This document shows positions 42,618 through 53,611 of a stretch of DNA of 64,000 bases, piece after piece. Origin of the DNA: a virus. The notes below the pieces were generated by a model. It saw nothing but the letters and a program-made list of their open reading frames with translations, did no database searches and had not been told where the DNA came from. Location: positions 1-64,000 of the IMG/VR virus record IMGVR_UViG_3300022841_000013, one strand, 5' to 3'. Position numbers and translations under genes: made by a program. Every line of letters begins with the position of its first letter. Position 1 is the stretch's first letter.

Positions 42618-44469
42618 TGAAGCTGGTTACCCAGCTCCCCCCGCTCCTGATCTGAGCAGTACCTTCTACCCAAGTCCCGCCAGTCCTAACGCTGACCGTC
42701 CCATCTACCCACGCTGAGCCGTTCCAAACCTTTACATAGCCCCCAGCTGCTTCAACGGTTAGGCTGAGCACGTTTGTGTCAATAGACTCTGAGCTACCAT
42801 TTGTAGCACGCATTTTAAATGAATAGGTGCCAGGCGTAGCAACGGATCCGCTAATCACTCCAGTAGCTGAATCAATAGCCAGGCCAGACGGTAGTGAGAA
42901 TCCAGGTGTCTCGGAATATGTAACCGAAACTGGGCCCGCTGATACGGAGACTTGATCTGAATACGCCTCGTCTTGAACCACAATGCTGGAAGCCAAAACC
43001 TGGTCAGACCATATTAACGATGCATCGTATACTGTTATCGAATAATTCTCGGTTGTTGTAGTCTCGTATGATGAATTTCTCGGGGTCAAACTGAAGGTTA
43101 AGGTCCCGAAGCTTGTAGGAGTTCCAGATAAGGTTGAAGTACTAAAACTATTCTCGCTAGTCTGAGCATTAAATGACAGCCCCATGTTCGGTAAGCCTAC
43201 GACACCCCAATTATTTACATAACTAGCAGAGACAGTACTGCTATATGCTAGGCCAACACGAGCCCCGGTAGCCAAAGTCGTGTCCGACCAAACAGGAAGT
43301 CGAGGCGACACCGTTATTGAAAAATACTCGGTTGATCCCGACTCACCTCCCGAGTTCCTAGGCGTTGCACTTACTGTATAGCTACCTGAATTTGTGGGAG
43401 TCCCCGATAATGTTACAGTGGAGAATGAAGTACCCGAAGTGGTTAGTCCAGGCGGGATACCATTAATTGTCCAGCTAGTGGCGTTTGTTGCGGAGAAATT
43501 AGATGAGTAGTAGGCTCCTACTCTTGCAGCGCTAGATACAGAAGTGTCTGACCATGAAGGAAGGGCTGCAAGTATGGTGTATGTTCCTTGGGATGTCGCA
43601 GGATTTCCAGAAGGACCGTTAGCGTAAACGCTTACGGTATAGCTTCCTGGAGATACATTACCTACTTGACCAGTTATGTACCCATACGAGCCGTAATCTT
43701 GTACATACAGGCCAGAGATAGGTATGCTCAGAGCGCTATAGTTTGTCCCACTTTGTCCATAGTCGCTGAAAGTGTTAGAGGCATCAATGTAGTCAGCGAC
43801 ACTGTCCCCAACACGGAAGCTACCAGACGAGACTCCATTAGTGAATGAGGGGTTACTGTAGGTTTGGGTCCAGCTAGCAGTCGCAGTTACGTCACTGTTG
43901 ACAGTATAGTTCTGGCCCGCAGAATACGCTGACCCACCTATAATCCAGTAGTCAAATGTGTAGCCGGAGCGTGAGGATGACGGTAGCGATATTGAACTAC
44001 CTTCGCTTACGGTTTGAGAGCCTGGAGAGTCTCCTCCGTTACCGTTAAAAGAGATGGTTCTATTAACTACAGTAACAACTTGGGCTACGTTTATACTTGC
44101 AGTAGCTGAGCCCAACAAGCTGTGGCTCACCGAGATAGAAACGGTAGTGCTGCCATTTGCGGAAGGTATGTACCTGCTGAATCCGCTATATATGGTAAAG
44201 CTTTGACCTGCAGCAAAGTTGAAGGAGAAGCTTAGACTGCTGTCCCCGCCTGTCTCAACTAGGGGGCCACTAGTGCTGTTTGCCCTACCGTTGGGCACAG
44301 AATACGAGCGAGGGGACCCAGTACTGCTTGGGCTATTGTTTACGGTTTGCCACTTCACTAGATTGGCAGAGACATCAATTCTAGTGCCGCCAGACACCGC
44401 GTAAGCTTCGGTGAAGAGTTCTATTCTGTATTGCGAGCGTGAGCTAAAGTTTGCATTTGTCTGAACCAC
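42610..44469 (-). CDS. Large Ig-like repeat surface/fibre protein
   Basis: 619 residues, Ser/Thr/Gly-rich and beta-predicted throughout. Recognisable parts: an InlB B-repeat (Listeria-Bacteroides type) at ~140-200 (ISFNGNGGDSPGSQTVSEG...YTFDYWIIGG), then four or five putative-Ig (He_PIG) domains with the LSGTPTxxGxYTxSxTPRN pattern (~300-590). A C-terminal repeat follows (VWNGSAWVDG, TGGTWVEG, SGGSWVTS). It is the last gene of the long minus-strand fibre operon. Likely a virion surface or adhesin protein, and a plausible substrate of the upstream modification enzymes. Confidence 0.7.
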   Translation of the reverse strand: MVQTNANFSSRSQYRIELFTEAYAVSGGTRIDVSANLVKWQTVNNSPSSTGSPRSYSVPNGRANSTSGPLVETGGDSSLSFSFNFAAGQSFTIYSGFSRYIPSANGSTTVSISVSHSLLGSATASINVAQVVTVVNRTISFNGNGGDSPGSQTVSEGSSISLPSSSRSGYTFDYWIIGGSAYSAGQNYTVNSDVTATASWTQTYSNPSFTNGVSSGSFRVGDSVADYIDASNTFSDYGQSGTNYSALSIPISGLYVQDYGSYGYITGQVGNVSPGSYTVSVYANGPSGNPATSQGTYTILAALPSWSDTSVSSAARVGAYYSSNFSATNATSWTINGIPPGLTTSGTSFSTVTLSGTPTNSGSYTVSATPRNSGGESGSTEYFSITVSPRLPVWSDTTLATGARVGLAYSSTVSASYVNNWGVVGLPNMGLSFNAQTSENSFSTSTLSGTPTSFGTLTFSLTPRNSSYETTTTENYSITVYDASLIWSDQVLASSIVVQDEAYSDQVSVSAGPVSVTYSETPGFSLPSGLAIDSATGVISGSVATPGTYSFKMRATNGSSESIDTNVLSLTVEAAGGYVKVWNGSAWVDGTVSVRTGGTWVEGTAQIRSGGSWVTSFTS

Positions 44470-44490
44470 TTAAATCACCTCTACTTCTAG

Positions 44491-46181
<1,691 letters not shown>

Positions 46182-46182
<1 letters not shown>

Positions 46183-48032
46183 TATGGAGTCCCTCCGTCA
46201 ATTTTGTTGAGCGCTTCCCACAGTCCGGTAGATGAGTTGTATGAAGCAAGTGACCCGTCTTCTAGGTCTTCAGTTGGTAGTCCTAGACCGGCTGCGCCTG
46301 TGGGGCCCGTAACGGTTGAATCCAAACCCGTTGCACCAGTTTGGCCCTGAATCCCTTGAGGCCCGGTTACACCAATAGGTCCAATGTCTCCAGTTTCGCC
46401 AATCGGACCAGTAGGCCCGGTTACGCCTTGAATTCCCTGCTCACCTTGGGGGCCGGTTACTCCCTGAATACCCTGCTCACCTTGAGGCCCAGTTACACCT
46501 TGAATTCCCTGCTCACTTTGGACACCCTGAATTCCTTGTAGCCCTTGTGGCCCCGTTGGGCCCTGAACACCTTGGACACCTTGAGGTCCTGTTGGTCCTT
46601 GGGGGATGGTAAAATCTATACTTTGGTTTGGAGACGCTCCGGATATTACTACTCCTGCAGAAACACCCGGATCAGCCGTAGTTGTAGTACCAACTGATAG
46701 TTCATTATTTGCTCCTGTAGGGCCTAGATCTCCTGTTGGGCCAGTAATGCCTTGAACCCCCTGAATACCCTGCTCACCTTGAGGCCCAGTTACACCTTGA
46801 ATTCCCTGCGCACCCTGAGGACCAACAATCTGACCTGCATCAGTCCAAGTCTCTGCACCATCTGAAACATAAAGATTACCATCAGCATCAACAATATATG
46901 CATCATTGCTACCTGCCCCATTAGGCAAGCTTGCGACATCTGCAACCGAACCGACGAAATTAATATCAGTCCCCTGAGGCCCGGTTGGCCCTAACGAACC
47001 GGTGGGTCCTGTCGGTCCAATTCGATTGGCGTTGATTTCAATCCAGTTTAGATCATAGTAGATGTAGAACCTAGCGTTTATATCATCAAACCAGGTATCG
47101 CCCTCTTCGGGCTCTACTGGAGGGGTTGAAGATACGTGATAGCTACCATCTGGTCCTGTAGCTCCTGTGGGCCCGAGCGAACCTGTTGGGCCAGTCTCGC
47201 CTGTCAGTCCAGAAATACCCTGTGAACCTGTCGGTCCGGTTAAGCCCCGAGGGCCGGTAGCTCCAAGTGCTCCCGTTGGTCCTGTTATTGATAGACCTGA
47301 GATCCCTTGAGGGCCAGTACTACCTAATGATCCTTGAGTACCCTGCTGGCCGAGTGCCCCTGTGGGACCAGTAATACTTAGACCTGAAATACCAGTTGCA
47401 CCTGTAGCCCCGGTAGGGCCCGTTGCTCCCGCTGCTCCAGTTGTTCCGGACTGCCCGCTAGTACCATCTTGACCGTCTAGTCCAGCTGCACCAGTTGGGC
47501 CAGTTGCGCCTATTTGTCCAGCTGCACCAGTTGGGCCAGTTGCGCCTTGAGGTCCACCTGCGCCGGTCATGCCTACAGGTCCGGTGATACTATGCCCTGC
47601 AACGCCCTGGGCTCCTCTTGTACCCGCCCCACCTGCGCTCCCCTGAGGCCCAGTGGGTCCAGTTGGTCCGGTGATGGAGAGACCAGAAAGTCCAGTCAGT
47701 CCTGTCGCACCCGTTGGTCCTGAGCCACCAACTTGACCATCTTCACCATTAGTTCCAGAAGGTCCTGTCGCGCCCAGTGCGCCTGTTGGTCCTGTGGCTC
47801 CAATAGCACCCGTAGCCCCGGTAGGGCCTGTAACAGTGCTGTCAGCTCCTGCAGAACCAGTCCCGCCTGTGGCGCCTACTGCACCTGTTGGTCCGGTTTC
47901 GCCTGCAGCACCTGTACTACCTGTTGCGCCAGTCGGTCCTCCAGCGGGACCAGCCGCACCAGTTGGCCCAGCCGGACCTTGAGGGCCAGGACCCTTAACG
48001 TCTACAAATGCAAAATTGTCGGAAAGTACCAC
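46182..48032 (-). CDS. Collagen-like tail fibre
   Basis: 616 residues from GTG 48032, which overlaps the upstream TAG by one base. Long Gly-X-Y tracts (GPTG, GATG, GPQG, GLTG) are interrupted by small globular spacers: ~316-358 ([19 protein letters not shown]), ~370-425 ([19 protein letters not shown]) and ~460-500 ([16 protein letters not shown]). The second spacer is nearly identical to one in the next fibre gene, so the two fibres share a duplicated module. Interrupted collagen shafts are common in phage fibres. No enzyme domain. Together with its neighbour it is the most likely substrate of the hydroxylase array. Confidence 0.85.
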
Positions 48033-48415
48033 TACTTAGTCACCTCGGCTCTCACAATGAATTTACCTTGAATGATTCGCGTTGTGTCTCCAGCATTTTG
48101 GGACTCTACTTCTATGTCATAGACATAACTGTCTGGGATAAATCCAGCCATCTCGGCGGGAGGGATTAGCAAGGTAACTGTTCCCGCAGGTCCGTTCACT
48201 ATAAGGCTGCCATCTCCGTCTTCTGTCGTATACTCTGCGATTATAACGGTACCAGGGTCATTAGTTGTGACCTCTCGAAGCCTTACTTGCATCCTTGCAG
48301 TGTACCCTGTAAGGTCTAAAACCTTTCGAGCAGAGTTCTTTACGGTAAAGACTTGGTGCACAGTAGAGCCTTGATCTGTCAATAAGTTGTAGACATTACC
48401 TCTAAGAGAGCTCAT
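48032..48415 (-). CDS. Small beta-sandwich baseplate/fibre-attachment protein (BppU-N-like)
   Basis: 127 residues, AAGGAC upstream of ATG 48415. The pattern GSTVHQVFTVKNSARKVLDLTGYTARMQVR with later PDSYVYDIEVESQNAGDTTRIIQGKF resembles the N-terminal domain of baseplate upper proteins, which anchors receptor-binding fibres to the tail. It is the first gene after the modification array and is coupled to the collagen genes, which fits a fibre adaptor. Loose family match. Confidence 0.55.
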   Translation of the reverse strand: MSSLRGNVYNLLTDQGSTVHQVFTVKNSARKVLDLTGYTARMQVRLREVTTNDPGTVIIAEYTTEDGDGSLIVNGPAGTVTLLIPPAEMAGFIPDSYVYDIEVESQNAGDTTRIIQGKFIVRAEVTK

Positions 48416-48455
48416 GCGGAAACGTCCTTACGGGGGAAAGTAGACTAGTCCCTAT

Positions 48456-48485
48456 AATTTTACCGCAGTTTACCTAAACTGAGTT
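48456..48485 (-). promoter_or_regulatory. Bipartite promoter-like element before the fibre genes
   Basis: On the minus strand AACTCAG (48485-48479), a 16-nt spacer, then TAAAAT (48462-48457) within CGGTAAAATTATAG. Box and spacing are as at 608-637 and 16399-16428. It lies 41 nt before ATG 48415 and immediately after the oxygenase array, so fibres could be transcribed independently of it. Confidence 0.5.
48466..48481 (-). repeat. Inverted repeat CAGTTTA-CC-TAAACTG
   Basis: A perfect 7-bp inverted repeat with a 2-nt centre, directly after the last oxygenase stop and inside the spacer of the promoter-like element. Too tight for a good hairpin loop. It could be an operator. Confidence 0.4.
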
Positions 48486-49206
48486 AGTAGCCAGCTGTGC
48501 TGCCACCACTCTCAAGCGGATGAGACCCATTAGCTAGCTGCTCTTTCCACTCTGTCTGCATCTCTTCTTGCTGCTTGCGGACTCCTGAGATCTCTTCTTC
48601 CCATTCTGCCATACGTTCTTCAGAGTATTCTGACTCTTTGTAGTCCCAAAAAGCGCCAATGGTGTGTCGAGTGGCACCCTTAACGACAAAAACTTGATGG
48701 ACATTGTTAATGCCGCCTGGGAAGGTTATTAGCTCTCCCACTTTGGGGGCAATAGTGAGGTCATGGTCTCGGAAGTCCAGCTCCCCGCCCTCATAGTCAT
48801 CATTGATGTAGAGCAAGCAAACTAACTTACTCTTCTCCCATGCAGACCAGTTGCCCTCCATGTCAGTATTGTCTGAATGAAATGGGGCGAAAGCACCTTC
48901 TTGCCACTTCTGCGCGTGGCTGGATACGGGCTTAAGTGGACGCTCAAAAGCGTGCTCGACAACCAGTTGAAGTCTAGTCGCAAGGTTTTTCATATAGTCC
49001 CGAGGGAGACCGTACTGCTCTAGCAGGGGATCTTCGGGTAGGAGACTCATTCCATAGGACTCAAAGAAGGCAGACATTGACCATGGCTGCGCTGGATCAT
49101 TAAAGTACTCAACGACTTTCTTACACTCTTCTTCTGACATAAAGTTCTGGTAGTAGATAATGTCATCTTTGTAGTGGCCTCGTTCGCCAAATTCAGTGTT
49201 GGTCAT
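48484..49206 (-). CDS. Prolyl-4-hydroxylase-like 2OG-Fe(II) oxygenase (array member 1)
   Basis: I chose ATG 49206 (CAGGAG six nt upstream) rather than ATG 49233; 240 residues. Fe ligands are H110-x-D112 (FHSDNTD) and H170 (NVHQV), with R180 ten residues later to bind 2-oxoglutarate. The conserved core LYINDDYEGGELDF and VGELITFPGG is shared with the other array members. A long Glu-rich helical tail (~190-240) is unique to this copy. The enzyme should hydroxylate a peptide or other carbon, with CO2 and succinate as by-products; substrate unknown. Last oxygenase before the collagen genes. Confidence 0.82.
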   Translation of the reverse strand: MTNTEFGERGHYKDDIIYYQNFMSEEECKKVVEYFNDPAQPWSMSAFFESYGMSLLPEDPLLEQYGLPRDYMKNLATRLQLVVEHAFERPLKPVSSHAQKWQEGAFAPFHSDNTDMEGNWSAWEKSKLVCLLYINDDYEGGELDFRDHDLTIAPKVGELITFPGGINNVHQVFVVKGATRHTIGAFWDYKESEYSEERMAEWEEEISGVRKQQEEMQTEWKEQLANGSHPLESGGSTAGY

Positions 49207-49672
49207 TAGTTTCTCCTGTATATCCTGTGTCATCTAGAAATCGCTCCGGGACAAATCTTTGATTGTCTTTAGAGAATAGTTTAGCAAACTCATATACTAA
49301 GTAATTATACTCCTCTATAGGGACGTTTTCTTTAGCTGCTAGGAAAATGTCCTTAGCCTTGTGATAGTCATCCCTAACGAAAGTACACTCTCCGCCCCTT
49401 GGGCGGTGCAGTATTTTACTGTGAACCCGTCCAGTTGGTTCGTACAACTCAACCGTTAGGTAGTCTTTTGCAAAACCCCAGTCTTGATAGGCTCTGTAGC
49501 CAGTGACCGCCTCTACTACTTCTGGGTAGAAGTAGATAGAGCGGACGGGACTCTCACCGTCTCGCGCGATAGTGAGCATGTAGGAGTCGCCCTTCCCCGA
49601 AGCTACCCTAAGCTTGAACTCTTCAACCATATCAACATGGCCATGATTCAAATTATCTGACATTCTACTCAT
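49193..49672 (-). CDS. Hypothetical protein within the oxygenase array
   Basis: 159 residues, overlapping both neighbours by a few bases. It begins MSRMSDNLNHGHVDMVEEFKLRV (the second ATG at 49663 is possible). Mixed strands and helices, with GRVHSKILHRPRGGECTFVRDDYHKAKDIF in the middle. No HxD triad, no membrane span. Not recognised. Its placement suggests a role in the same pathway, perhaps an accessory or substrate-docking subunit, but that is only context. Confidence 0.55.
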   Translation of the reverse strand: MSRMSDNLNHGHVDMVEEFKLRVASGKGDSYMLTIARDGESPVRSIYFYPEVVEAVTGYRAYQDWGFAKDYLTVELYEPTGRVHSKILHRPRGGECTFVRDDYHKAKDIFLAAKENVPIEEYNYLVYEFAKLFSKDNQRFVPERFLDDTGYTGETNDQH

Positions 49673-50549
49673 CTCTTACTGGCTGCTCGGATGCACTTAG
49701 TGCCTCTAATGAATTATATATGGCATCCGCATACTCCGTGCTTTGTTGGAGTGCCCTATAGAAAGACTCCCCCCTCAGCGTGACGCCTGTAAACTTTCTC
49801 TGCCCATGCGTAAATCCTGCCGAAACCGCATGATACATTGTAAATAGGTCCACAAACAGTAGGTCACCCTCCTGCCACGGGTGGGATATACGTATTGACT
49901 TATCCTCGTATAAGTCGTAGCCCAGGGTAGCTACTATTCGCTTAAAATTTACTTTCTGCTTTGGACTGGGCTCTCGTCCATCGAAAGAGTATAATTCTGG
50001 TGTCAATATGCATCCAGGATCTACCTCTACTCTTATAGTCTTTTTCCCAGTTATGGGACTGGTCTCCACCGCTCTAGTGAGGAAAGGCCCTGCCCCATCT
50101 GGATGGCTCTCTACACGTTTATCCCACTCGGTGATGCACTTGTCTAAAAACTCCTGCTGCGCTTCGGGCAGGCGGTCATAATAAGCCGAAGAGTCTACAA
50201 ATAATGTTTGACCAGTCCCGGGAGTACCCGTAAAATGATACATGTTCCAGATTCCAGCCTCTATAGGGTGAACATAGTACGGCTTCTCTATATGCCAGTG
50301 AAGAGCGTACTCTTCAGTAGATAGCTCATAGTGCTTATCAGAACTATCTGAATGGCCCCCTTCGTAGGTCGTCCCAACAATGAGCCCTCGATAGGCTGCA
50401 AATTCCTCTGCAATCCTCGCGTGGTCGCCCTCTCCGAACCTAAACCCCCTAAGAACCACTACGCCTTCTTCTTTGAAGCTCTCCACTACCTGGGGCAATT
50501 TAGCTATAGCATCCTCTAGTGACTCAATTGAGATTACCCTAGGCTCCAT
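49665..50549 (-). CDS. Clavaminate-synthase/TauD-like oxygenase with HxE triad
   Basis: 294 residues. VVESFKEEGVVVLRGF is the N-terminal signature of TauD/CAS-type enzymes. Fe ligands H86-x-E88 (LHWHIEKP) and H240 (MYHAVSAG), with R251 (GQRKFTGV) for 2-oxoglutarate. Glutamate instead of aspartate in the triad is the known feature of clavaminate synthase and asparagine-oxygenase relatives, which hydroxylate amino acids or small peptides. It differs in fold branch from the P4H-like neighbours and is paralogous to 52084-52953. Start ATG 50549 after GGGGGACC. Confidence 0.8.
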   Translation of the reverse strand: MEPRVISIESLEDAIAKLPQVVESFKEEGVVVLRGFRFGEGDHARIAEEFAAYRGLIVGTTYEGGHSDSSDKHYELSTEEYALHWHIEKPYYVHPIEAGIWNMYHFTGTPGTGQTLFVDSSAYYDRLPEAQQEFLDKCITEWDKRVESHPDGAGPFLTRAVETSPITGKKTIRVEVDPGCILTPELYSFDGREPSPKQKVNFKRIVATLGYDLYEDKSIRISHPWQEGDLLFVDLFTMYHAVSAGFTHGQRKFTGVTLRGESFYRALQQSTEYADAIYNSLEALSASEQPVRDE

Positions 50550-51420
50550 GATCCGGGTCCCCCTTCTCCCTCTTTGCGGGTAGGGTGCCGGCCTCTAGGT
50601 GACTATAATACTCCGAGAGAGTGTAAATCTCTCGCATAAATGGGGCCATGACCGTAAGATCATGCCTACTTGTTCTTTCTTGCTCCATTTCTTGAAACCT
50701 TTCCCCGTATTTTGCATGCAGCGCATGCCATTCGGGACTCCCAGCAAAGTCATAGTGCCAGTACAGTCGAACTATATACTTAGCCGCACCCCATATCCGC
50801 CTAACTCCATGATAGTAGGGATATTTGGATGGGAAAAATACAAAGTCGCCTTTTACAGGCTTGTAGTCAATGGGCGGTCCTGCGGTCCCTGTCTCTGGGT
50901 CTACAATAGTGAAAGAGATTTCTCCACCAGTGTAGTCATCGTTTGGGTAAAGAACAGCAGTTATCCCGAACTTCTCTCCTGGCTGATCAGCTCGCTCGGC
51001 CATGTAATCCGTGTGGTAGTTCATCGTTAGATCTTCTCTGTTTATGAGATCCTCGTCTGGGATGTATCTAGCAAGAGACCAATTCTTACATGTCCAATTA
51101 GGCAGCTCAATGCCGGTGGCCTTTACGTACTCAGCTGAAGCTCGATGAAACTGTTGAGCAATTTCTGCCCTATAGGGGTCAACATTGCCAGCCACCATGA
51201 CGGCATCCCAGTCCTTCTCGTCTGGGAAGTGCTCAGAACCTTGAAGTATCTTACCCTTACTGTCCACCTGCCTGCCAAAACCATACCACCCCTTCCAGGT
51301 AGCAGTTCTCTCATAATGCTTAATTAGGTCTTCTGGGCTAGTAAGAACATTGTGAAATACGATTATATTGGGATCCAGTAGGGTGACTTCATACGCACCT
51401 AGGGTTGATCTCTCTATCAT
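50539..51420 (-). CDS. Prolyl-4-hydroxylase-like oxygenase (array member 2)
   Basis: 293 residues; ATG 51420 overlaps the upstream TGA (ATGA). Ligands H136-x-D138 (NYHTDYM) and H204 (YYHGVRR), K214 for 2-oxoglutarate. Core landmarks LYPNDDYTGGEISF and KGDFVFFPS. It is longer than most copies, with an N-terminal ~110-residue region carrying FGRQVDSKGKIL and a helical C-terminal extension after the barrel. These extras may select a different target. Confidence 0.82.
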   Translation of the reverse strand: MIERSTLGAYEVTLLDPNIIVFHNVLTSPEDLIKHYERTATWKGWYGFGRQVDSKGKILQGSEHFPDEKDWDAVMVAGNVDPYRAEIAQQFHRASAEYVKATGIELPNWTCKNWSLARYIPDEDLINREDLTMNYHTDYMAERADQPGEKFGITAVLYPNDDYTGGEISFTIVDPETGTAGPPIDYKPVKGDFVFFPSKYPYYHGVRRIWGAAKYIVRLYWHYDFAGSPEWHALHAKYGERFQEMEQERTSRHDLTVMAPFMREIYTLSEYYSHLEAGTLPAKREKGDPDHGA

Positions 51421-52100
51421 TTTGTACTCCTCAACACGGAGACTAGGTGCCTTACTCTTTTAACCCTCTCGCCGCCTTTCCAATGATGGGTTATCAGCAT
51501 CTTTCGTCCATTAGTTATGTTGCAAGATTGATGTTTGTACGGCATAAACGACGGGAACATCACAATACTACCCGCTTTGGGCTTAATCTTAACGTCCAAC
51601 TCTGGTTCTACGAACTCTAGCTCGCCGCCGTCATAATTGTCATTTAAATACACCACTACGGTATACTCTATGTCAGAATTGCTCTCATTCCAGTCGATAT
51701 GCGGTCCCATTTGGCGGTCAGGAAAATACTTACTCACTCCCATTGTAGTTCGAGGATGGCTCATGTGATTGCAGGCATATTTTGTAGAGACCTCGTCGAT
51801 GTCAAAAATGGAAGCATAAGTTTTAGCACAGCTTTTCATCGCATTTGAGATAGTATCCATGACCCATAGCGACTCGTCTATAGTGGTTTGATCATCTTCA
51901 TACTTCACGCTGTACCTGTTTAGGTACTTAATCTCGCCGTAACTAAACCCCTCTGCATCTCCGCCAGTGTCCCAGGTAGACCAGCCAGTCACTGGTGCAC
52001 AGTCTAGTCGCTCGAGAGTTGCCACTAGCTTGGATGCATCCGGGATGGCATTCTCGAAATAAACTATTTTTTCTTTTATGACTTTATATTCCGTAGACAC
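51417..52100 (-). CDS. Prolyl-4-hydroxylase-like oxygenase (array member 3)
   Basis: GTG 52100 has GGAG six nt upstream and overlaps the preceding gene; 227 residues. Ligands H134-x-D136 (MGPHIDWNES), H190 (YKHQS), K200. It starts EYKVIKEKIVYFENAIPD, a leader shared with the copies at 52964, 53599 and 54270. These four form a close subfamily that probably arose by tandem duplication. Core YLNDNYDGGELEF and KIKPKAGSIVMFPSFMPY. Confidence 0.83.
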   Translation of the reverse strand: MSTEYKVIKEKIVYFENAIPDASKLVATLERLDCAPVTGWSTWDTGGDAEGFSYGEIKYLNRYSVKYEDDQTTIDESLWVMDTISNAMKSCAKTYASIFDIDEVSTKYACNHMSHPRTTMGVSKYFPDRQMGPHIDWNESNSDIEYTVVVYLNDNYDGGELEFVEPELDVKIKPKAGSIVMFPSFMPYKHQSCNITNGRKMLITHHWKGGERVKRVRHLVSVLRSTK

Positions 52101-52953
52101 TGTTCACTCCATTTTCTCTAGTTTCAATTAACTTTACGTACTTGGGCGCGTCTTCTGGATTCGAGGGGTACACCCACAAGCCAACAAATTCCCTATCTTC
52201 GGAGGAAAATCCTCCGGTCACCGCATGGGCGTTCTTAAACAAATCTGCTAGAATTAAATCACCTTGGTTCCATCTATGCTCTGCCCTAACAGAGATGTCA
52301 TCCCAAACGTAGTTATGTATTACGCTCTTAAGCTCTTCATACCTGAATGCCTCGGCGGGGGTTGGCAGCCTCCCGTCAAAGGTAGAGAGCCAATGTGAAT
52401 CTGAGTTAAATCTGGTCATGTGCATTCTTATGGTCCTCTCTCCTGTATACCAATGAGCCTTAACTACATCAGTAGTAAACTCCTTGCCATCGTGCGGTTC
52501 AACCCATGTTTGAACTGAGTTCTCTAGAAATTCCTGATCATTGAAGGGCAGTAAATTGTAGATTTTAGACGTATCTACAAACCAGGTTTTACCGACATCG
52601 GGTTCAACTTTAAACTTTAGCATATTCCAGACACCTGCAATTATGGGGGAATGGTCGTCGTACTCTATATGCTCTAAATGCCAACCCAGTGCGACTTCAT
52701 CGGGAGATACGGCCTCCTTGTTGGAAAGCCTAGAGTGGCTCTCTTGATACACTTGCTCAAAATCTGAAGAGCTATTCGGTGTCCAGCCTGATACGTCACC
52801 TAATGCTCTAGTGAGCTCTAACTGCTCGTCAGTTGTCAGATTAGCCCCCCTAAGTACTACAACTGATTCACGGAAGAAGACTTCTAGGATTGCATCTAGG
52901 TCCCCCAGTATTTCGGAGTAAGAGCTGTAATGCCGGCAGTTAACTGGGATCAT
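52084..52953 (-). CDS. Clavaminate-synthase/TauD-like oxygenase with HxE triad (paralogue)
   Basis: I chose ATG 52953 (GAGAGGG upstream, just after the preceding stop) rather than ATG 53004; 289 residues. AILEVFFRESVVVLRGANL is the N-terminal signature. Ligands H92-x-E94 (GWHLEH) and H243 (NAHAVTGG), R254 for 2-oxoglutarate. It is paralogous to the gene at 49665-50549 (shared spacing, AGxWNM and the FDGR motif before the last third). Two such enzymes inside a P4H-like array implies at least two hydroxylation chemistries. Confidence 0.8.
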   Translation of the reverse strand: MIPVNCRHYSSYSEILGDLDAILEVFFRESVVVLRGANLTTDEQLELTRALGDVSGWTPNSSSDFEQVYQESHSRLSNKEAVSPDEVALGWHLEHIEYDDHSPIIAGVWNMLKFKVEPDVGKTWFVDTSKIYNLLPFNDQEFLENSVQTWVEPHDGKEFTTDVVKAHWYTGERTIRMHMTRFNSDSHWLSTFDGRLPTPAEAFRYEELKSVIHNYVWDDISVRAEHRWNQGDLILADLFKNAHAVTGGFSSEDREFVGLWVYPSNPEDAPKYVKLIETRENGVNSVYGI

Positions 52954-52963
52954 GAAAACCCTC

Positions 52964-53611
52964 TCAGAAGTTTCGCAGTATAGGACGAAGCGTAGTGTGG
53001 ACATGCGTAATTATGGTTTTTCTACCCCTTGTTAGCCTTTTTGACTCGTGAAGGTACCCTGATGGGAATACTACAATACTACCTGCTTTATTTTTTATGG
53101 ATATGTCTAAGCCACCCTGGACAACTGCCAACTCCCCGCCTTCATAGTCGTCATCTAAGTATACAGAAATAGTATATGTATCCTTATCGGGTATGGTCCT
53201 ATCAGGATGAGGTCCCATGCCGCCACCTTCATTGTACTTACGAATGCCGTAGACAGGTCCATCACTATAAATCTCGCTGCGCAAGTGCTCTAACTCATCC
53301 GCAGAGGCCCCATGGGCTTCCATGAAGACCCTGCAACAATTTTCCATAGCATTAAGTAAGGTATTTAGAATATATGCGGACTTTTCTTGCACATGAGCAT
53401 CAGCCTCTTGCCTTAGTTTAGAGTAGCTTAAAGTTTTTAGGTCACCGTACACAGGCTCATCTGGGTCATTGTTGGCGTGCCACGGCTCCCAAGGGGTCAC
53501 AGAGAGGCTGTTCACTTCGTCTAGCGTGCGAATTAGGGTTGCTATCTCCGGGATTACGCCAGGGAAATAGTACACATTCTCGTGTAAAATTTCATAACTT
53601 AGATCGGCCAT
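52964..53611 (-). CDS. Prolyl-4-hydroxylase-like oxygenase (array member 4)
   Basis: ATG 53611 aligns the N-terminus (YEILHENVYYFPGVIPE) with the sister copies; ATG 53626 is the alternative. 215 residues. Ligands H135-x-D137 (MGPHPDRT), H188 (YLHES), K198. Core YLDDDYEGGELAV and IKNKAGSIVVFPSG. Overlaps the upstream gene. Member of the four-copy subfamily; divergence in the 40-110 region suggests different substrates. Confidence 0.82.
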   Translation of the reverse strand: MADLSYEILHENVYYFPGVIPEIATLIRTLDEVNSLSVTPWEPWHANNDPDEPVYGDLKTLSYSKLRQEADAHVQEKSAYILNTLLNAMENCCRVFMEAHGASADELEHLRSEIYSDGPVYGIRKYNEGGGMGPHPDRTIPDKDTYTISVYLDDDYEGGELAVVQGGLDISIKNKAGSIVVFPSGYLHESKRLTRGRKTIITHVHTTLRPILRNF

